Shown: piece after piece, positions 34,557 through 47,539 of the stretch | Numbering within the stretch: the stretch's first letter is position 1 | Layout of the letters: each line of letters opens with the position of its first letter | Origin: Luidia sarsii | Taxonomy: Eukaryota; Echinodermata; Asteroidea; Paxillosida; Luidiidae | Direction: 5' to 3' | NCBI GenBank assembly: GCA_949987565.1 | Contig: OX465102.1 | Span: forward strand, 17,009,506-17,073,505 | DNA length: 64,000 nucleotides | The notes under the pieces: model-generated | Told to the model about the DNA's origin: nothing | The model's database searches: none | What the model saw: the letters and a program-made list of their open reading frames with translations, nothing else | Made by a program: the position numbers and the translations under genes

Positions 34557-34685
34557 CAGCTCGTTTGGTCCAGTGGTCAAGACGTCGGTAGTAGCCGGTT
34601 CGAATCCCGCCAAAGCTGACTGTGTGGGTTTTTCCCCCCGCATGCAATCGATTAAGGCATATTACAGTGTTTAACACGCGTCGAG
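34557..34685 (+). mobile_element. tRNA-derived SINE, copy D
   Basis: AGCTCGTTTGGTCCAGTGGT contains an A-box-like element, followed 25 nt later by B box GGTTCGAATCCCG and CCAAAGCT, which pairs with the start. The anticodon arm is missing, so the tRNA-like head is deleted. The tail GCATATTACAGTGTTTAACA is shared with copies C and E. Confidence 0.65.
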
Positions 34686-35799
34686 TATAGACCTATAATT
34701 AGGACCATCCCTTCTTGTACTCCCTGCACCTCGACCACATCAATCGTGGCGGTAGGGGTTCGCGAGGGTGCGGCCATCGCCGTTACCCCGGAACAGGTCC
34801 GGACGAAAGCAGCTTCGTTTAGCGCGTTAGATAATGAATGCCCGAGGGTATGAATAGCGAGTATATGCGTCCAGCGAGCCGTGTTTACCGCGTGACTGTC
34901 TCGCTGTGCTTTTGTCTTGTAGCATTTCTTTCTTTTTTTGTTTACGGGTGATTGTGATCGTTCACTTCATCCAGACTGCCCTCTCGGTTTCAGACCAAAA
35001 CAAAAAAATGAAAATATAAATAGCCGGTGCACCTTCTTTCTGAACATTTTGTCGAATTATTAAATAAACACCGCCGCCTCATTGTGCTGCAGTCTTTTGT
35101 GGCGCTGCGTTCGTGAATGGGATGGCCACCCGGCGGCTGTTTCCTGTGTCATCTACCAACCCTCACCGCCCCCACATATACGCACAGAGAACGTAAACTC
35201 GCACGGTCCACCCCTCTTCATGGCTGGTCAAACTGCATTTGTTCGCAGATGTGCATCACTGTTTTTTGTTATATTATTATTCTATCAAACAGCTGTACAT
35301 GTTGTCAGTGCAGTCTGTTTAACAATCAGGATATCTTCGGGGCTTTTTACCTCCGCGGTTCCTTTCTTTCTTTGACGTCAGAGCAACCCCTAGAGAGATT
35401 GGAGACGACACGAGAGTGATTCCCGACCTTCCGAGTCTAAATCTTTCCGGTGACTTGGCTTTGCCTAATAGGAAAAAAGTGCCAGACGGCCTCATTCCTG
35501 GATGGAAATCAATTTGAAATTAGATTCCGTTCCGTTGCCAAGTTTGACTCATCGCCTGTCAAAGGGAGGCTTTAAGGTAATCGCCGATGCCTCCATGTCA
35601 TACCGGGGGATGGACATGTTGAACAGAATGATAAAACACACGGGGACAACACAACAACCGGACCGGACCGAGACAGTCAGACATGAGCGATCGGTTTTCG
35701 TGTAGATTCAAAGAACGTCGGGACACTATTAAGACGGACCAGCCACAACGCAGAGACGGACGAACGGACGGCTTTAGTAGTAGACCGACGAACCAGCGG

Positions 35800-35937
35800 T
35801 CCATTTCAGCAAACGTACGATCAGTTACAAGATGATGAGCAATGCACAGAAACCATACGACCTTTCACAAGTGACGACGGGTTAATTATCCATCCTAAGT
35901 TGGGTAACGATGCATCGTAAGGCTTTGTGAAATCCAG
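35800..35937 (+). mobile_element. MITE-like element, GATGCATCGTAA family, copy 3
   Basis: The element runs from TCCATTTCAGCAAACG to GGCTTTGTGAAATCCAGG, with imperfect inverted ends. The interior CAAGATGATGAGCAATGCAC and ATCCATCCTAAGTTGGGTAA then GATGCATCGTAA closely matches copy 2 at 20150-20294. Confidence 0.7.
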
Positions 35938-38900
35938 GACACGGGTTTGGTCGGTGGCCTTTTGACGAACGAGGGCTCGGGTTCAATTGGTGGCGGAGTG
36001 AGGTTTAAAATTCACTTTGAAAATGGCCGGTGGGAACATTCCAGTCAGTTTTCTCTCATGTCCGTTTACTTTGTGATTGCTTCGTTCAAACGAGACATCA
36101 CCAATAATTTGTAGGTTCTATGAAAGCAGATACTAAAATGGGTTTATATTTGTTCTACGCTTCAATATCGGCGTTTCATTGAGAAGTTTTGGTGAATGGG
36201 AAATCCCTCATGCAAACCTCGGCTTAAAAACAAAAGCAATTCACGCTTGTTCTGCACCGAACTCTTTCCAATGGTCACGAGTAAGTTGTAAATGGAGTGT
36301 TCGATGTAAATTCTCGTCGTCGAATTTCTGCAAAGGTTCTTTTGTTTGTTGCCGGATATTGCCAATTGGATCGAATGTGAACTGAATCAGACAGCCATCT
36401 GCGAAAAGCATATTGGAGTTACGCTAGGGCACGGTGTTCTGAACAGTCGACCGGGCGTATAGCGCGTGCAAGTCTCATTTCAGGAGCGCCCATGCAGACA
36501 ATGCACATATGCCTGGCCTGGCCTGTTCCTTCCCCCCCACCCACAACCTTGTCAATGGCGCTTTAGGCTATCGCACGCATTCTGAGCGAGTAGTACAAGT
36601 AGAAGAACTTGCCATTTCCATTCAAGGTCACGCCTCGTACGGATATAGCCAGCGCTTTTGCAATTAGAGTGTTTGTCGAACCCTGCGAGTCCGCGTGTAC
36701 ACTGACCCTCGGATAAAAAGAACAAGAAAAACGTAGGTAGACGTGATCGCCGTCAGCGACAAGTTCTGGGGGATTGTCCGCTGCGTGTTGTAAGCCTACC
36801 CTCTCCCTTGCTGGCAAAATAATGACCCGACAGTGACTGAAGACGGACTACACCGTATACAGTTGTAAGGGAAGAAGCCACGATTATCACTACCCCAATT
36901 GCCAATAGGTATCAAGTCCCGATAAAAAAAGAAAATAACACGACGGGGGATGTGACATGATAGGTACAGACAGGTGGAAAGAGCGACTGTATTACTACTT
37001 TAATGACGGATTTAATGACAGATTCTGGGACACGACTATCAAAAACAGATGAACGGAGGGGATGACATTGTATTTTTGACGGATTAATCTGATATCAATA
37101 AGGCCACAGGGTTAACGTACATCAAACTGGAGATTTAGGCAAGTACATGTATAGCACTGCAACGATCACGTTATTGAAGTTACAACGTGTGGTATAATGC
37201 TTTAAAGCATTGGTTCACCTGGTTTTTGGTGGTAATTAAACACTGTTCATTTTGTAGTTTAAACCCATTGGTAGATAAGGAGAGGGATGGCGTATCGGTC
37301 GGGACAAGGATACCAATGACGAGTGTAATAACTCAACAACCAAACACAAGCAGCTTTCGTAGAATAAAGGTCAACATTGTTGGCCCAAACAACGTTTGAG
37401 GTTAACAACTCAATGACCGTAAAGGAAAAGTGTTTATTAATTTAGCGACGTACAGCAAACATTGATTTTTCATTCTGTGAGTTGCCCAGTAGCACCAAGT
37501 GTGTTTCATTTGTCGCCGGACTGGCAATAGTTTGTAGCAATAGTTTTATAACCAGAAACTTGATTGGGTTGGCACGTATTACGCATAAGTTTCAACATCG
37601 TGAGGAGAGTACCATAACGGATGTGGTTATGCCGTGGAGTGATTTTTTCTTCGGGTGTGGGCATTCAATATAATATACCATGTAAACAGAAATCAATAGT
37701 TATCAAGACTTTATGCGATTGAACATACTGTATAGGAGATCTCATGATGCGAAGGAGGAGTTGTTTAGCTCGAAGAATGTTTCCGAGTGTATAATAATGT
37801 AGGAATTATATGATGTTTGAGGGACCAAAACTCGTGCAGACTTAAGCTATACGGACGTGCTTTAAATAGAACAAAATTGGTCCAAGACGGTGATTGTGCT
37901 CTTGCTAGAAAGACAAATCTCTACCTCCTTGACAGCTGATGTGTTTTGGGATTTAGTTCCATTTTAGTTCTTGCGTCGTTTCCCTTAAGGCGGTGTTGGG
38001 GTCATTTCTGGGAAACAGATTCGGAGTTTTTTTTTCTGAAGTAAATAAATTCAAACCCAATAAATTCGTGCAATTCTTATAACCAATAACGTGTGCGTAA
38101 GATCACTGACCAGTAACGTGCAGTTTTCAAGCAGATGATTCTGTATCTGAAGAGCCAGTAACTCCCTACTGTCAGTCCGGACAACGACGAAAGTACAGTG
38201 TCCTTACACAGCAGTTTAGGTATTTCCAGACAACCGTATCATTTGAGAAGTGTTACTGTTAGCTCAGCGTTAAAAAGGGCCAGTGCGATTCTTGCAGAGA
38301 AGACTGTATGATAAAAAAAACCAAAGAAATGTCAGTGTACTATCACCGTATATTAAGGGTACAGATAATCAGTCCCTAATGTTTACCAACAAAACAGTTT
38401 CTGTGTCACACAGTTACTGCAAACACTGCCAAGATGTGTTAAATTACGTGCAGAATGTTAAATGAACAATACAAATACCATATGCTGTCTAATTGGTCTG
38501 TGGTAGTGATATTGAACCACTTGCCCAATACAAATATCGCATGGTGTCAATGCAACACCACATGGGACGCTAGATATTGACGTCACGTTTTACATGCTTG
38601 ATGTCTTCTAGGCCAGTGGTCGTGCAAACAAAATGCGGCTTGAAATAAACTCCGTCGAATTGAAATGGTTGACTCCAAGTGTTTAGCTTGGAAATGGGGA
38701 GAACTGAAATATTACACCGATCTAACAAAACGCAAGACGTGGGCATATTTATATGCCTCAATTACGTGAGGTAGTGCATTTTAATTTTATTTAAGGGACT
38801 ACTGGGGCAGGGTTATGTACATACTCCTTTTATAACGACACATTGTTGGTAGTAAGTTATTACTTATTACTTGCATGCTACAATGTGTACACACGGTGGT

Positions 38901-41900
38901 TCCGCTGATGCAAATTTCTTTCGCGTTAAGGGTTTTTCAGTTGAATGAAACACCACAAGACTACCTAATGTCATCGGCCACTCCGCATATCGTAGGAACA
39001 CAGTATAGCTCCCCTATATAGATATGTTTTCTCCTTTGGTTTGAAATTAATCAGAATATATATACATCCGAATTGCCGCTGTTCATTTTTGTAAGTCACA
39101 TTTACGTACGCTGACAAAATGTTGAAGCAAAACGATAATGTACGATTACGTTTTAGGTAGACTTAGAATACTGGTGGTATCATAATGTATAAAGCCTCTA
39201 TATATTTGTAAAATGACTGCAGAATATCTGGTGAAACGTATGGCATATAATCAGTAACAGATAAACTTAGCTAGGCAAACGGCTTCTGTGACTATGTACA
39301 GTTGGGGATTTTTCCCTATAAAACGTTGACAAAATGGGATCTGAAGACTTTTTTCCTTTGTAAATTATATCTTTGCCTATGCAAGACAACAAAATACGAT
39401 AACATGTTTGGCGTGGTATTTATTGAAGTGGTATGAAACCCCCTAGAGGGAACATATTGTTATGGAATTCATCCTATATAAATTTCCCTTCTTCAGCGGA
39501 GTTCCAGACAGGAAGTGAAGCACAAATCATGGTGAGATTGCTTTGATATGCGTGCGTCACCGTTTATGAATGAACCCGCTGCCAACCTTTCTTTTAACGA
39601 AATCAATGTATTTATTATCTCTACGATGTATTCTGACAACTTAATTCAGTGGTACGACCTCTGGTTCTTCGCAGGAACTAGACAGATACTTGGAGAACAT
39701 TATTTTGACCCCGTGACCCGTTTCAACGACGGCATACCAATTGACACGAAGCAATGGATTAACTTTTTAACTTTATACGTAATGTATAATTTTGTCTTCC
39801 CTCATGATATTTTGTGAGTTTTTAGTTTTAACAGGGCAATTCAAACAGGTAACTAATGTAGTAAATTTTTAATCATGAGTTCTTGTAGAAATTATACAGT
39901 AGACGTCTGTTTAAACATTGACATGCTACTTTGATTGTGCGAGAAACCAGAATCAACTATTCCTCTTTGCGCGTAAAACAGAATTACGGAAAATAAAACA
40001 GAAATACATTTCCTCGGGTACACTGAAAGAACGCTGTAGATGTTTTGTTTTATACCGTGTGTGTCCTTGTATAACATCTCATCTCTGCAGGTACAGTCGC
40101 ATTGCCTAAATCACAGTTGTGAACGTATTTGTACTCCATGAGTTTCATTTACGCATTTGGAAAAGAGTGGTCGTCTAGTGGTGGTATATCGCACGAAACT
40201 GACCTACTTGTTGACATCACGCGGTAGGTTTTAAGGACGATCCATGCGTGTTGTACATCTCATACCTGCATCAAGCCCAGTATATATAAACCCCAGTATA
40301 AGCTTTCAGAAGTCTCTCCCAGCTTCGTCATGATTACTCGCATTCATTCGAAGATTAGCGAAGAAATCTGGACCCCAAAATGGTAAAAACCTCCATTCTC
40401 ACAGATGCTCACGAGTCATGACAGCCATTCCTGTCTGTGGGAATCGACTCGCTCTTGTACGAATGTGAGCATAAGCCTTGCCGAATGTGTGCAATAATTC
40501 AGAACTAGAACGAATCTCATTTCCACCGATAAAGGACAATCTCAGGCAAAGTGGTTTATTTTCGCTTTTTACCTCGGTGTCATCAATACGTGAATAAGGT
40601 GGACTAGTCTGGGGCTACGTGTCGTATTGGTTTATAGGGTGATCGCAGACTAATCGTTGGCATGTAGTGTTGAGACGGAGACGCTCTTGGAAATATCATC
40701 CTCTGAGGCACTTGTCTGGAGGGGAAAAGAATTCAACCGTATACAAATTGAAAAAAAATATACAAGGATGAGAAGAGGTGTCACCGGTGTTGTTTTCCTT
40801 CGAGCCCAAAGTACGAAGTCACGGTGGACTTGACGACAGTATCATTGCTCTTCGTTGTAACTCTACACCTGCGCTGTTATTTTCTTTCTTTGTGGAATCA
40901 ACCGAGCGCCTCCGCCAAAGCTAACATACCAAGGGATTGTTCGCATTCATATGTATACGTGCACGCGCTATTTGTGCATCGTATATGAGACTCCCCGCCA
41001 GCCATTCATCAAACTTGAAGCAGCCGGCAGGCAGCGATGTCCGTCCTTGTTGTCGCGGAGGGGGTGGGGGGAGTACAGGCGACTGACCCTTGTTTTGCGG
41101 GGAACGAGGTTCTTTAGATAATATCTTGAACTCGGTTTGTTTCTGACCGACATGATAAGTTCAGACACTCCTCACAATGGAACCATTTGGGAAATCTATG
41201 TTAGGCTGTTTTCGTCCATCTATAGTCTTTGCAGCAACGGATCTAGGTACTGACAAATGATTGTTTTTCCCGTATCGATATATCACCCGCTCCGTGTATT
41301 CTAGAGAAACAAAAAAGTTGACCGTGTATACGCATAACTATATGTTGGCATACTTCGTTTGCCAGTCATGACTTTGCAAGCAGTCATTTTCTGAGATCGT
41401 TCTAGACCGGGAGAGAACTTTTAAAAAGATCCCACTTTTCTGTAAGTCATTCCCTCCAAAACAAAACGAAACGAATGAAATACAGCTCACTTGCATATTT
41501 CCCAGAGGGGATTCAAGTAGAGTCGTGGTTGTAGCATATGCTTGAGTCGACTCTACATTGGGAACATAATTCTTTGCATGATCATCCGGTGCTGTGCGAG
41601 TAAGGAGACTGAGGGGGGGGGGGCTAAAAGCTTGATATATTTGTGGCATGAGAGTGGAACGAGACCGAGCCGATGGCGCCGATAAAAGGCCACTCCATCC
41701 AGAAATCGTTTCATACATTAAACTTGTTTCCAAAGGGTGTGTAGATCGCAGACTTGATAAGGCGCTGTATAGAAAGGATAAGGCAATGATAAGGCTTAAT
41801 TCAATGTGTACGCCGTGTTTGCAAATCGACTACGGTCGGCCCACTGCATATACGGAACGGCCCACAGGGCGCGTTGCACGGAGTCAGAATGGAGAGAGGG

Positions 41901-42811
41901 GACGACTTAGTACACCCGTATTCGTATTCCAACAGAATATCATGTGTTAAACCACGAGTTACCAACTAGTTACAAATCGAGAGTCGGTTAAAGGGACACG
42001 GTTGACTTTGTAGCTGACGTTTTCCCTGCAAATCTATTTAACAAGAACAACCGGCTATGGTTCCATCTTCTTTAAAATGAGGCACCCATTGGATATGGCG
42101 GAATAATACAGTATGGGGCGCAGTTAAAACAAATTATCCCCTTTTCACGAGAAAACAAGCGCAGATTTGATCGGTTTAATTTGACGTTGAATTTTGGGAG
42201 ATTCGTCTTGAAAAAAAAAAAATCAATTATAGGCCTTGGTCTCTCCCTCATTGCATTCATCAACGGTGCTTGTCGTGATGCCAGGGATCGTTATCCGTAA
42301 TCCCGAACCTCATGCATCTTTCCGTTTCCTCTAACCCTCATCGTTATCCTTGGCAGCGGCATCGATCATCTTAATCGTCATCATCGCCACCACCCACATG
42401 GCTCCCACCCCCCTGACCAATTCTCCTCTTGCTCGTAAATCATTACTGCCAAATATGAGTTCAGCTGACTGCTCTTGAACGACATTATGAATCGATGGGG
42501 CGATTAGCGGCAATGACAGTTAACGCGCGTTGATGACATCGTGTGTTATATTAAATGTTCCTTCCTTCATGAATCCATATGCATAATAAAAATGAGTTAA
42601 AAATATCAATAAGTCACGTATGGGTCGTTTGAGGACAGATTGCTTTATATGGTGGATTATCCCTGCGCTGCATGGTTGAACATTTTTTTGACGTCCCTGA
42701 TAAAAAATCGGGACATCAACAATTAACGATCACGTAAGAAGTGGAGAATCATGAAATTGCATCTTTCATAAGCACACTCTTCGTCATAATCCACATTACC
42801 CTATGACCCAT

Positions 42812-43111
42812 CTCTTTTTTTCTACTCCTCCCCTCCCGTCCTCCCCATTCTCCCAATAATCCTCATCCTCTCCTCCTCCCCATCCTCCCCTCTTCCCCAT
42901 AATTTTCTTCATCGTCTGCCTCTTCAACACCTTTTCCTCTTCACCATCCACTATATTCCTCCGTCTTCCTTTTCCCCGTTTACCCCATCATGTTTATCCA
43001 CTTCCTTCTGTTAACCTCTTCTTCTTCCTACCTTGACCCCTCTGCCTCTTCTCCCTCCTCTTCCTCGTCATCCCCATCCTCCTCTTCCTCCTTATTAACA
43101 CCCTCCTGCTT
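42812..43111 (+). repeat. Degenerate CT-rich tract
   Basis: About 300 bp is rich in TCCTC and CTTCTTCC blocks with interruptions. A second CT-rich tract lies at 43300-43470, beyond a mixed-sequence segment. The Ser-rich open frames over them are compositional. Confidence 0.85.
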
Positions 43112-43470
43112 ATCTTCGACCCCATTTTCGATCTGCAGCGGCCAGTCAGTGGTCACAGGCATTACGCAGCAGGTTCCTGTTTGTGTTAAACGTCTGCCGT
43201 ATTCATGCACGAGGACTACCAGCCTGCGTTGTATCCATGGATAGTCATCGGGCCTATGACTGTCAGTCACGTCGAGGTTCTCGATGGTCCGACGAAGCCT
43301 CCTCTCTCTCTCCTTCTCTCCTTCTCTCCCCCTCTTTCCCTTTCTTTTATTTCCCCCTCGTTTCACCTCTTTCTCTGTCTCCCCCTTTTATTTGTCTCTC
43401 TCTCCTTTTCTCCATCTCTCTCTGTATCTCTCTTCCCCTCTTTCTTCCTCTTCCCCTCGATCCTATCTTC

Positions 43471-46400
43471 GTTCTATACCTCTGTCTCTCGTAAATATTA
43501 CACGATATTGCGATCATGCATTGGTTCGCATTGCAAATTTCGCCTTCCTCGCCCGAGTATTTTGTATAACCACCAGGGAACCGTTAAACTTGCATTCCGC
43601 AGACAAACCAAACAGGATCAATGCATGGATGAAAAGCTCCATGTAAAGGGCCCGCATAGATTAGGACAGGATGACGTTTGTCCCTCTCTGACAGACGAAA
43701 CTCATAATTGTATGCCATTCTCTATCCAATGTATAGAAACACGTTATTTTCTAATGACGTAGTCGCTATCTTTTAGTGCGTGCCCAACTACGTGTGTGAT
43801 AATGGGGATGGGGTAAAACGAATGGCCTCGCTGCAAATACCGGTCAAGACAATGACTTGAACCTGCAGTACACAGCCGAGTCATTATGTCAAGACAGCCT
43901 GACTAGGAAGGAAAATAATGGCTTTCTGATTCAAACCGCTTTTGCAGTTGGAGTGGATGCTGCACCGTAGGTAACACTGTGAAATTGAAATTCTAGCAGA
44001 GTATTTATCCAGTACAAACCACGACGTGCGACAATGTTCGCCTGCCATCTTCGGGATAACTGCATATGAGCCGAACACTGGGCAGGAATGCCGTGCAACT
44101 GTCACAGGCTTGACGAGATCTGATTCTTTTACGGTGGACTATGGCGACACTGACGTCAGTGGCAGTCTCTCTTGACGACGGTCAGAGCACAGACTTCCAG
44201 AAACGTTGAGTTACCGGTTGTTGAAAGTCAAACAATCCAACTCAAAAGAGATCAATCACACGGTGTCAAGGGAAACCTTCCAATTATCTCAAGTGTGTTG
44301 GACTGCGCTCCTTGCAAGTGTCCAAACCGGACAACAAGAGGCAGTAGCGCGCGAGCCCTGGAAAGGACCACGGCTTGTACACAAGAAACAACCACGCGTA
44401 GACTAATCTTTAGTCTGGCGCCAAAATCAAATCACCGATTCGTTGACAACGTTCGCAGGAAAGGGAACAACAAAAAGCGATTCTGCACTTCTATCATCGT
44501 GCACGTTATGACTACGAAGCGACACGGTCTGTCAGCGCACACATCCTCGTGCGCAGCAGTCGTTTCACAACGCCAAACTTGCTCTCAGATCAATTGCATC
44601 CTGAGCAGTGGTGGGGGGGGGGGGACTTGGCCAAAACGTGAAGCGGGACAAACAGGCGATGTGCAGTCGTATTTTCCTCTGTCTTTGTCCTTTCATTTCA
44701 GGTCGGAATACCGAAGGGGATGACGGTCGGATGACAGGATGAAGTTAGCCAGGTCAACTGCCGTCCATTTTTCTCTGATTAATTTCGGATGAATCGCGAG
44801 CCCTCATTCTGCATCTGATGTGGGGCAACGAAGAAATTACAAAATAATGAGGCCTGGTGTGCGTTTCTCGTGTATGTCTACGCACAAGTGATTTTTCTTT
44901 TTAAGTAGCGTCCCTGTAGTTTTCGTTTCTGGTGTACGCGTCTCAACGATCAATCCACGACTGGTTTTGTTTTGTGTGTGTTGTGCACCGGTGTATATTT
45001 CTATCCGTGAATAGATTACTTTATTATGAATCGAGAACATAATGCTGTACTGCAGGTGATCATTACCAGGTATGTCGTTCCGTAGCATAGACTTTCCACT
45101 ACGTATCGTCAGCGTGGCGCTTCCATGAGGACGAATTTACGACGAGTTCACGACCTCATGGCTAAACACACATTCTGTATCTGACGTATTATTACGTTCG
45201 TCTCCAGAGTGGGGCGCACAATTTTTTTGACTTTTTGGAAACGCAGTGGCTGTTGTATTTCGTCAGCATTGCAAGCTGGTTGAACCAGTCTATTAGCTGA
45301 TAGTCTGATTCCAAGAGCTAAACATCCTGACAAATACTGTGAAGTCAAGGAACCACACGGACGACTGCCGTAACAACAGCTACTGCGTTTTGGAAAACCC
45401 ATGAACGGCATTTCAAGAGAGAAAATCAAGCCACTTGATATTTAATCCAGGTTCCCTGTTTTAAATCATTTCGTCGAAGGCTATACTCCGCCACATGGTA
45501 GAGAGTGCACTGTTTAGCTATTTTCAGCTGCATGCAGGAAACGAACAACTTAAAGGGTACCTGAAATAAAAAAATAATAAATGTCGAGAAAACTATTGTA
45601 AGACTTAATAAAGGCTAAACCAGTTCACAAACTCAACACATTTAATGTATACCCCCTAAACAGCGACCGTAAAAGGAAAACCAATTGTTTAGCGCGCCCG
45701 CCCACAAAAAAACAACAACCTGTTTTGCGCGCGGGCCAAAGAGAAAGTGATGACGTCATCGGCACTGCAATGTTGCATGATCGATTACACACATACACGT
45801 ATAGTATATGCGCGTTCACAAGAAAAACATGGTAGAGCGAATACGTTATTACGCCTCGCAGTAGTGAACAAGCGTAGTGTGTCGATGTTATCACGGTGAG
45901 CACTTCTATGACAACCCAAAACGCGTACAAAAGGTCAGCTAAAGCCAAGGTCCAAAGGTCGTGCACACAGCGCTCTGTTTTCTGCCGGTGACGTCACGGG
46001 GTTACGCGGTAAAAGTGGGGGCAGTTTTCTGTCGAGAATCTTGCTGTTTTCTCACAAATATGATTCCTATATTTAAAAAAAAAAACTGGCACATGGAAGT
46101 TCATACCCTCTCTGATCGATTACACATCATATTCCTTTTTTTATTTAAGGTACCCTTTAATGCTTTACGTTTGCGCAATACGTCTGCGTGAAAACACCGA
46201 TGATATTCTGATGTAGCCACTTTCGCATACAATTAACTGATAGCTCAAGCAAACACTTCATAGTTTAATATTGGCTACATGGAATGCCTTAGGCCTATAC
46301 TTACAAAAAACCGACAAATACAATGAAAGCATTTGCTGTTTTATAGATGCTGATATGGAGATTATTCTTTGGACACATTCTCCTTTCAAATATCGGAAAC

Positions 46401-46550
46401 AGGACATCTATAATGGGGCTTAGTTCACCGCCTGGCACAACCTGACATTCAGAATGAAAAACCTCCCCGTAATTGTCAGATGCGCTCTCTTTAATCCAAA
46501 GGAAAGAAAAAATGCGGTCTCATAGACGCTTAAAGAATGTAAAATGAGAC
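43471..46550. other. Non-coding stretch with one Penelope-like fragment
   Basis: Apart from the Penelope-like terminal fragment at 44150-44290 and a G run at about 44610, nothing is assigned. The 45600-46050 segment is GC-mixed without a recognisable frame. Confidence 0.5.
44150..44290 (+). mobile_element. Penelope-like terminal repeat fragment, plus orientation
   Basis: TTGACGACGGTCAGAGCACA and GACTTCCAGAAACGTTGAGT are followed by TACCGG, AACTCAAAAGAGATCAATCA and GGTGTCAAGGG. These are the same blocks, inverted, as in 12928-13036 and 62779-62930. The hairpin before GAAACGTT is degraded. No coding sequence is present. Confidence 0.5.
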
Positions 46551-46700
46551 TTGAAGGTTTGCATGGTGAGAATGGCAGGAGTAATAGGTCTGCGGTGATA
46601 CCATGTAAAATCATCTCTTTTGTGAGTATGTGTGGTTCTCAAAAGAACCGGAGGAACTCGACGTTTCGAACAGTGTACTCTGTTCGTCTTCAGGAGAAGA
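46551..46700 (-). mobile_element. Element with best hammerhead-like core
   Basis: On the plus strand the element runs GGTCTGCGGTGATACCATGT, ATCTCTTTTGTGAGTATGTG, TTCTCAAAAGAACCGGAGG and the core at 46660-46693. On the minus strand the core reads CUGAAGAC, GAACAG/CUGUUC (6-bp stem, 6-nt loop), then GAAAC-GUC, with a 3-bp CUC/GAG pairing outside. This matches a hammerhead layout (CUGANGA, stem II, GAAA, cleavage triplet GUC) except for one extra base before stem II and a minimal stem III. Its left half matches the arms of 23336-23525. Non-coding. Confidence 0.6.
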
Positions 46701-46840
46701 ATGTAGTTGTCAATAGAGCCTTCCCCGCTCAATCCTAAAAGCCTAACGGCAGCGTGACCTGTGACATGGACGCAATTTCATAGAGCCGCTTATAATAAGC
46801 GTGGACATCTGCCGAGTTGAAGAATGCTCTTCCCAGGTTA

Positions 46841-47030
46841 AAACGAGATTGCCAATAATAAACTGTATTTCACTTGATGCATGCCTGAGGCACCTGACTT
46901 GAATTCTATACTATCGGGCGTTTAGCACGAAATCTAAGCGGAACTTGGGCGGGCAACCTGATTCTATGCAGAAGGTTTTTCATGCTTAAGCACATTTTGG
47001 CGCTAAATCGGCTGTACGAAAATTGGCTCC
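46841..47030 (+). repeat. Dispersed repeat, copy 2 of 2
   Basis: It aligns along its length with 19902-20088 in the same orientation; see that entry for the shared blocks. It starts AAACGAGATTGCCAATAATA and ends AAATTGGCTCC. It begins 141 bp after the 46551-46700 element. Confidence 0.6.
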
Positions 47031-47539
47031 AGTATGATAGTGTGGTTGGCATCGACTATACAGCCACCTGAAACTGTGGCTGAAGTGACCCACTCGGCCA
47101 TCCAAGGAAATAAGGCCAAGAAAGTATCTGGTATTCCGAGTTATAACTGTCGGGGAATTTCACTCTATACGGCTAGTTCGCTGCCCTTAAAGATGCCCAT
47201 GCAGACTGGGCAAATGACCGGGGTGGGCTGGCAGGAAAGCAAGCCAATTATAACGCAGGCCCGGTATTATAGCAAGGGCCAAACGTAACCCGAATCAGTC
47301 CGGGCCATAGACCGAGTGGTTCTGGAGTAATCCCGTTTGGACCCGACGTCATAGCGGGCGCACGTGCCCGCAACTCGCGCTCACAAACTAAACAAAAATA
47401 CCCCAGCAACGCGGATCAATGCGTGCTATCAATGGAGGGGGGCAGAACACGACCGGTACTTGATGTTTCATTTCATGGCCCGCAGACACGGTTGTGCCGT
47501 CTATTTTGGAGGCACGACTTTTTTTTCTTTCGTTTTAAA

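Larger units (their letters stand above)
33833..42811. other. 9-kb stretch without recognised gene
   Basis: This region lies downstream of the cyclase alpha gene. It holds one SINE (34557), one MITE (35800) and a CpG-containing patch at 34040-34260. From about 36000 to 42800 the sequence is moderately AT-rich with no terminal repeats, no tRNA-like box and no frame that I recognise. A possible acceptor at 39674 followed by ELDRYLENII and a near stop is too short to call. I looked for exons of a guanylate cyclase beta subunit and saw none. Confidence 0.6.

Noticed and set aside
39675..39716. Possible exon ELDRYLENIILTP after a TTCTTCGCAG acceptor, faintly like a Rab11-FIP C-terminal motif
   Set aside because: Only 13 residues before a stop and the similarity is too weak.
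43028..43762. 185-codon Ser-rich frame and its shadows
   Set aside because: Follows CT-rich sequence, then mixed sequence with no recognisable domain.
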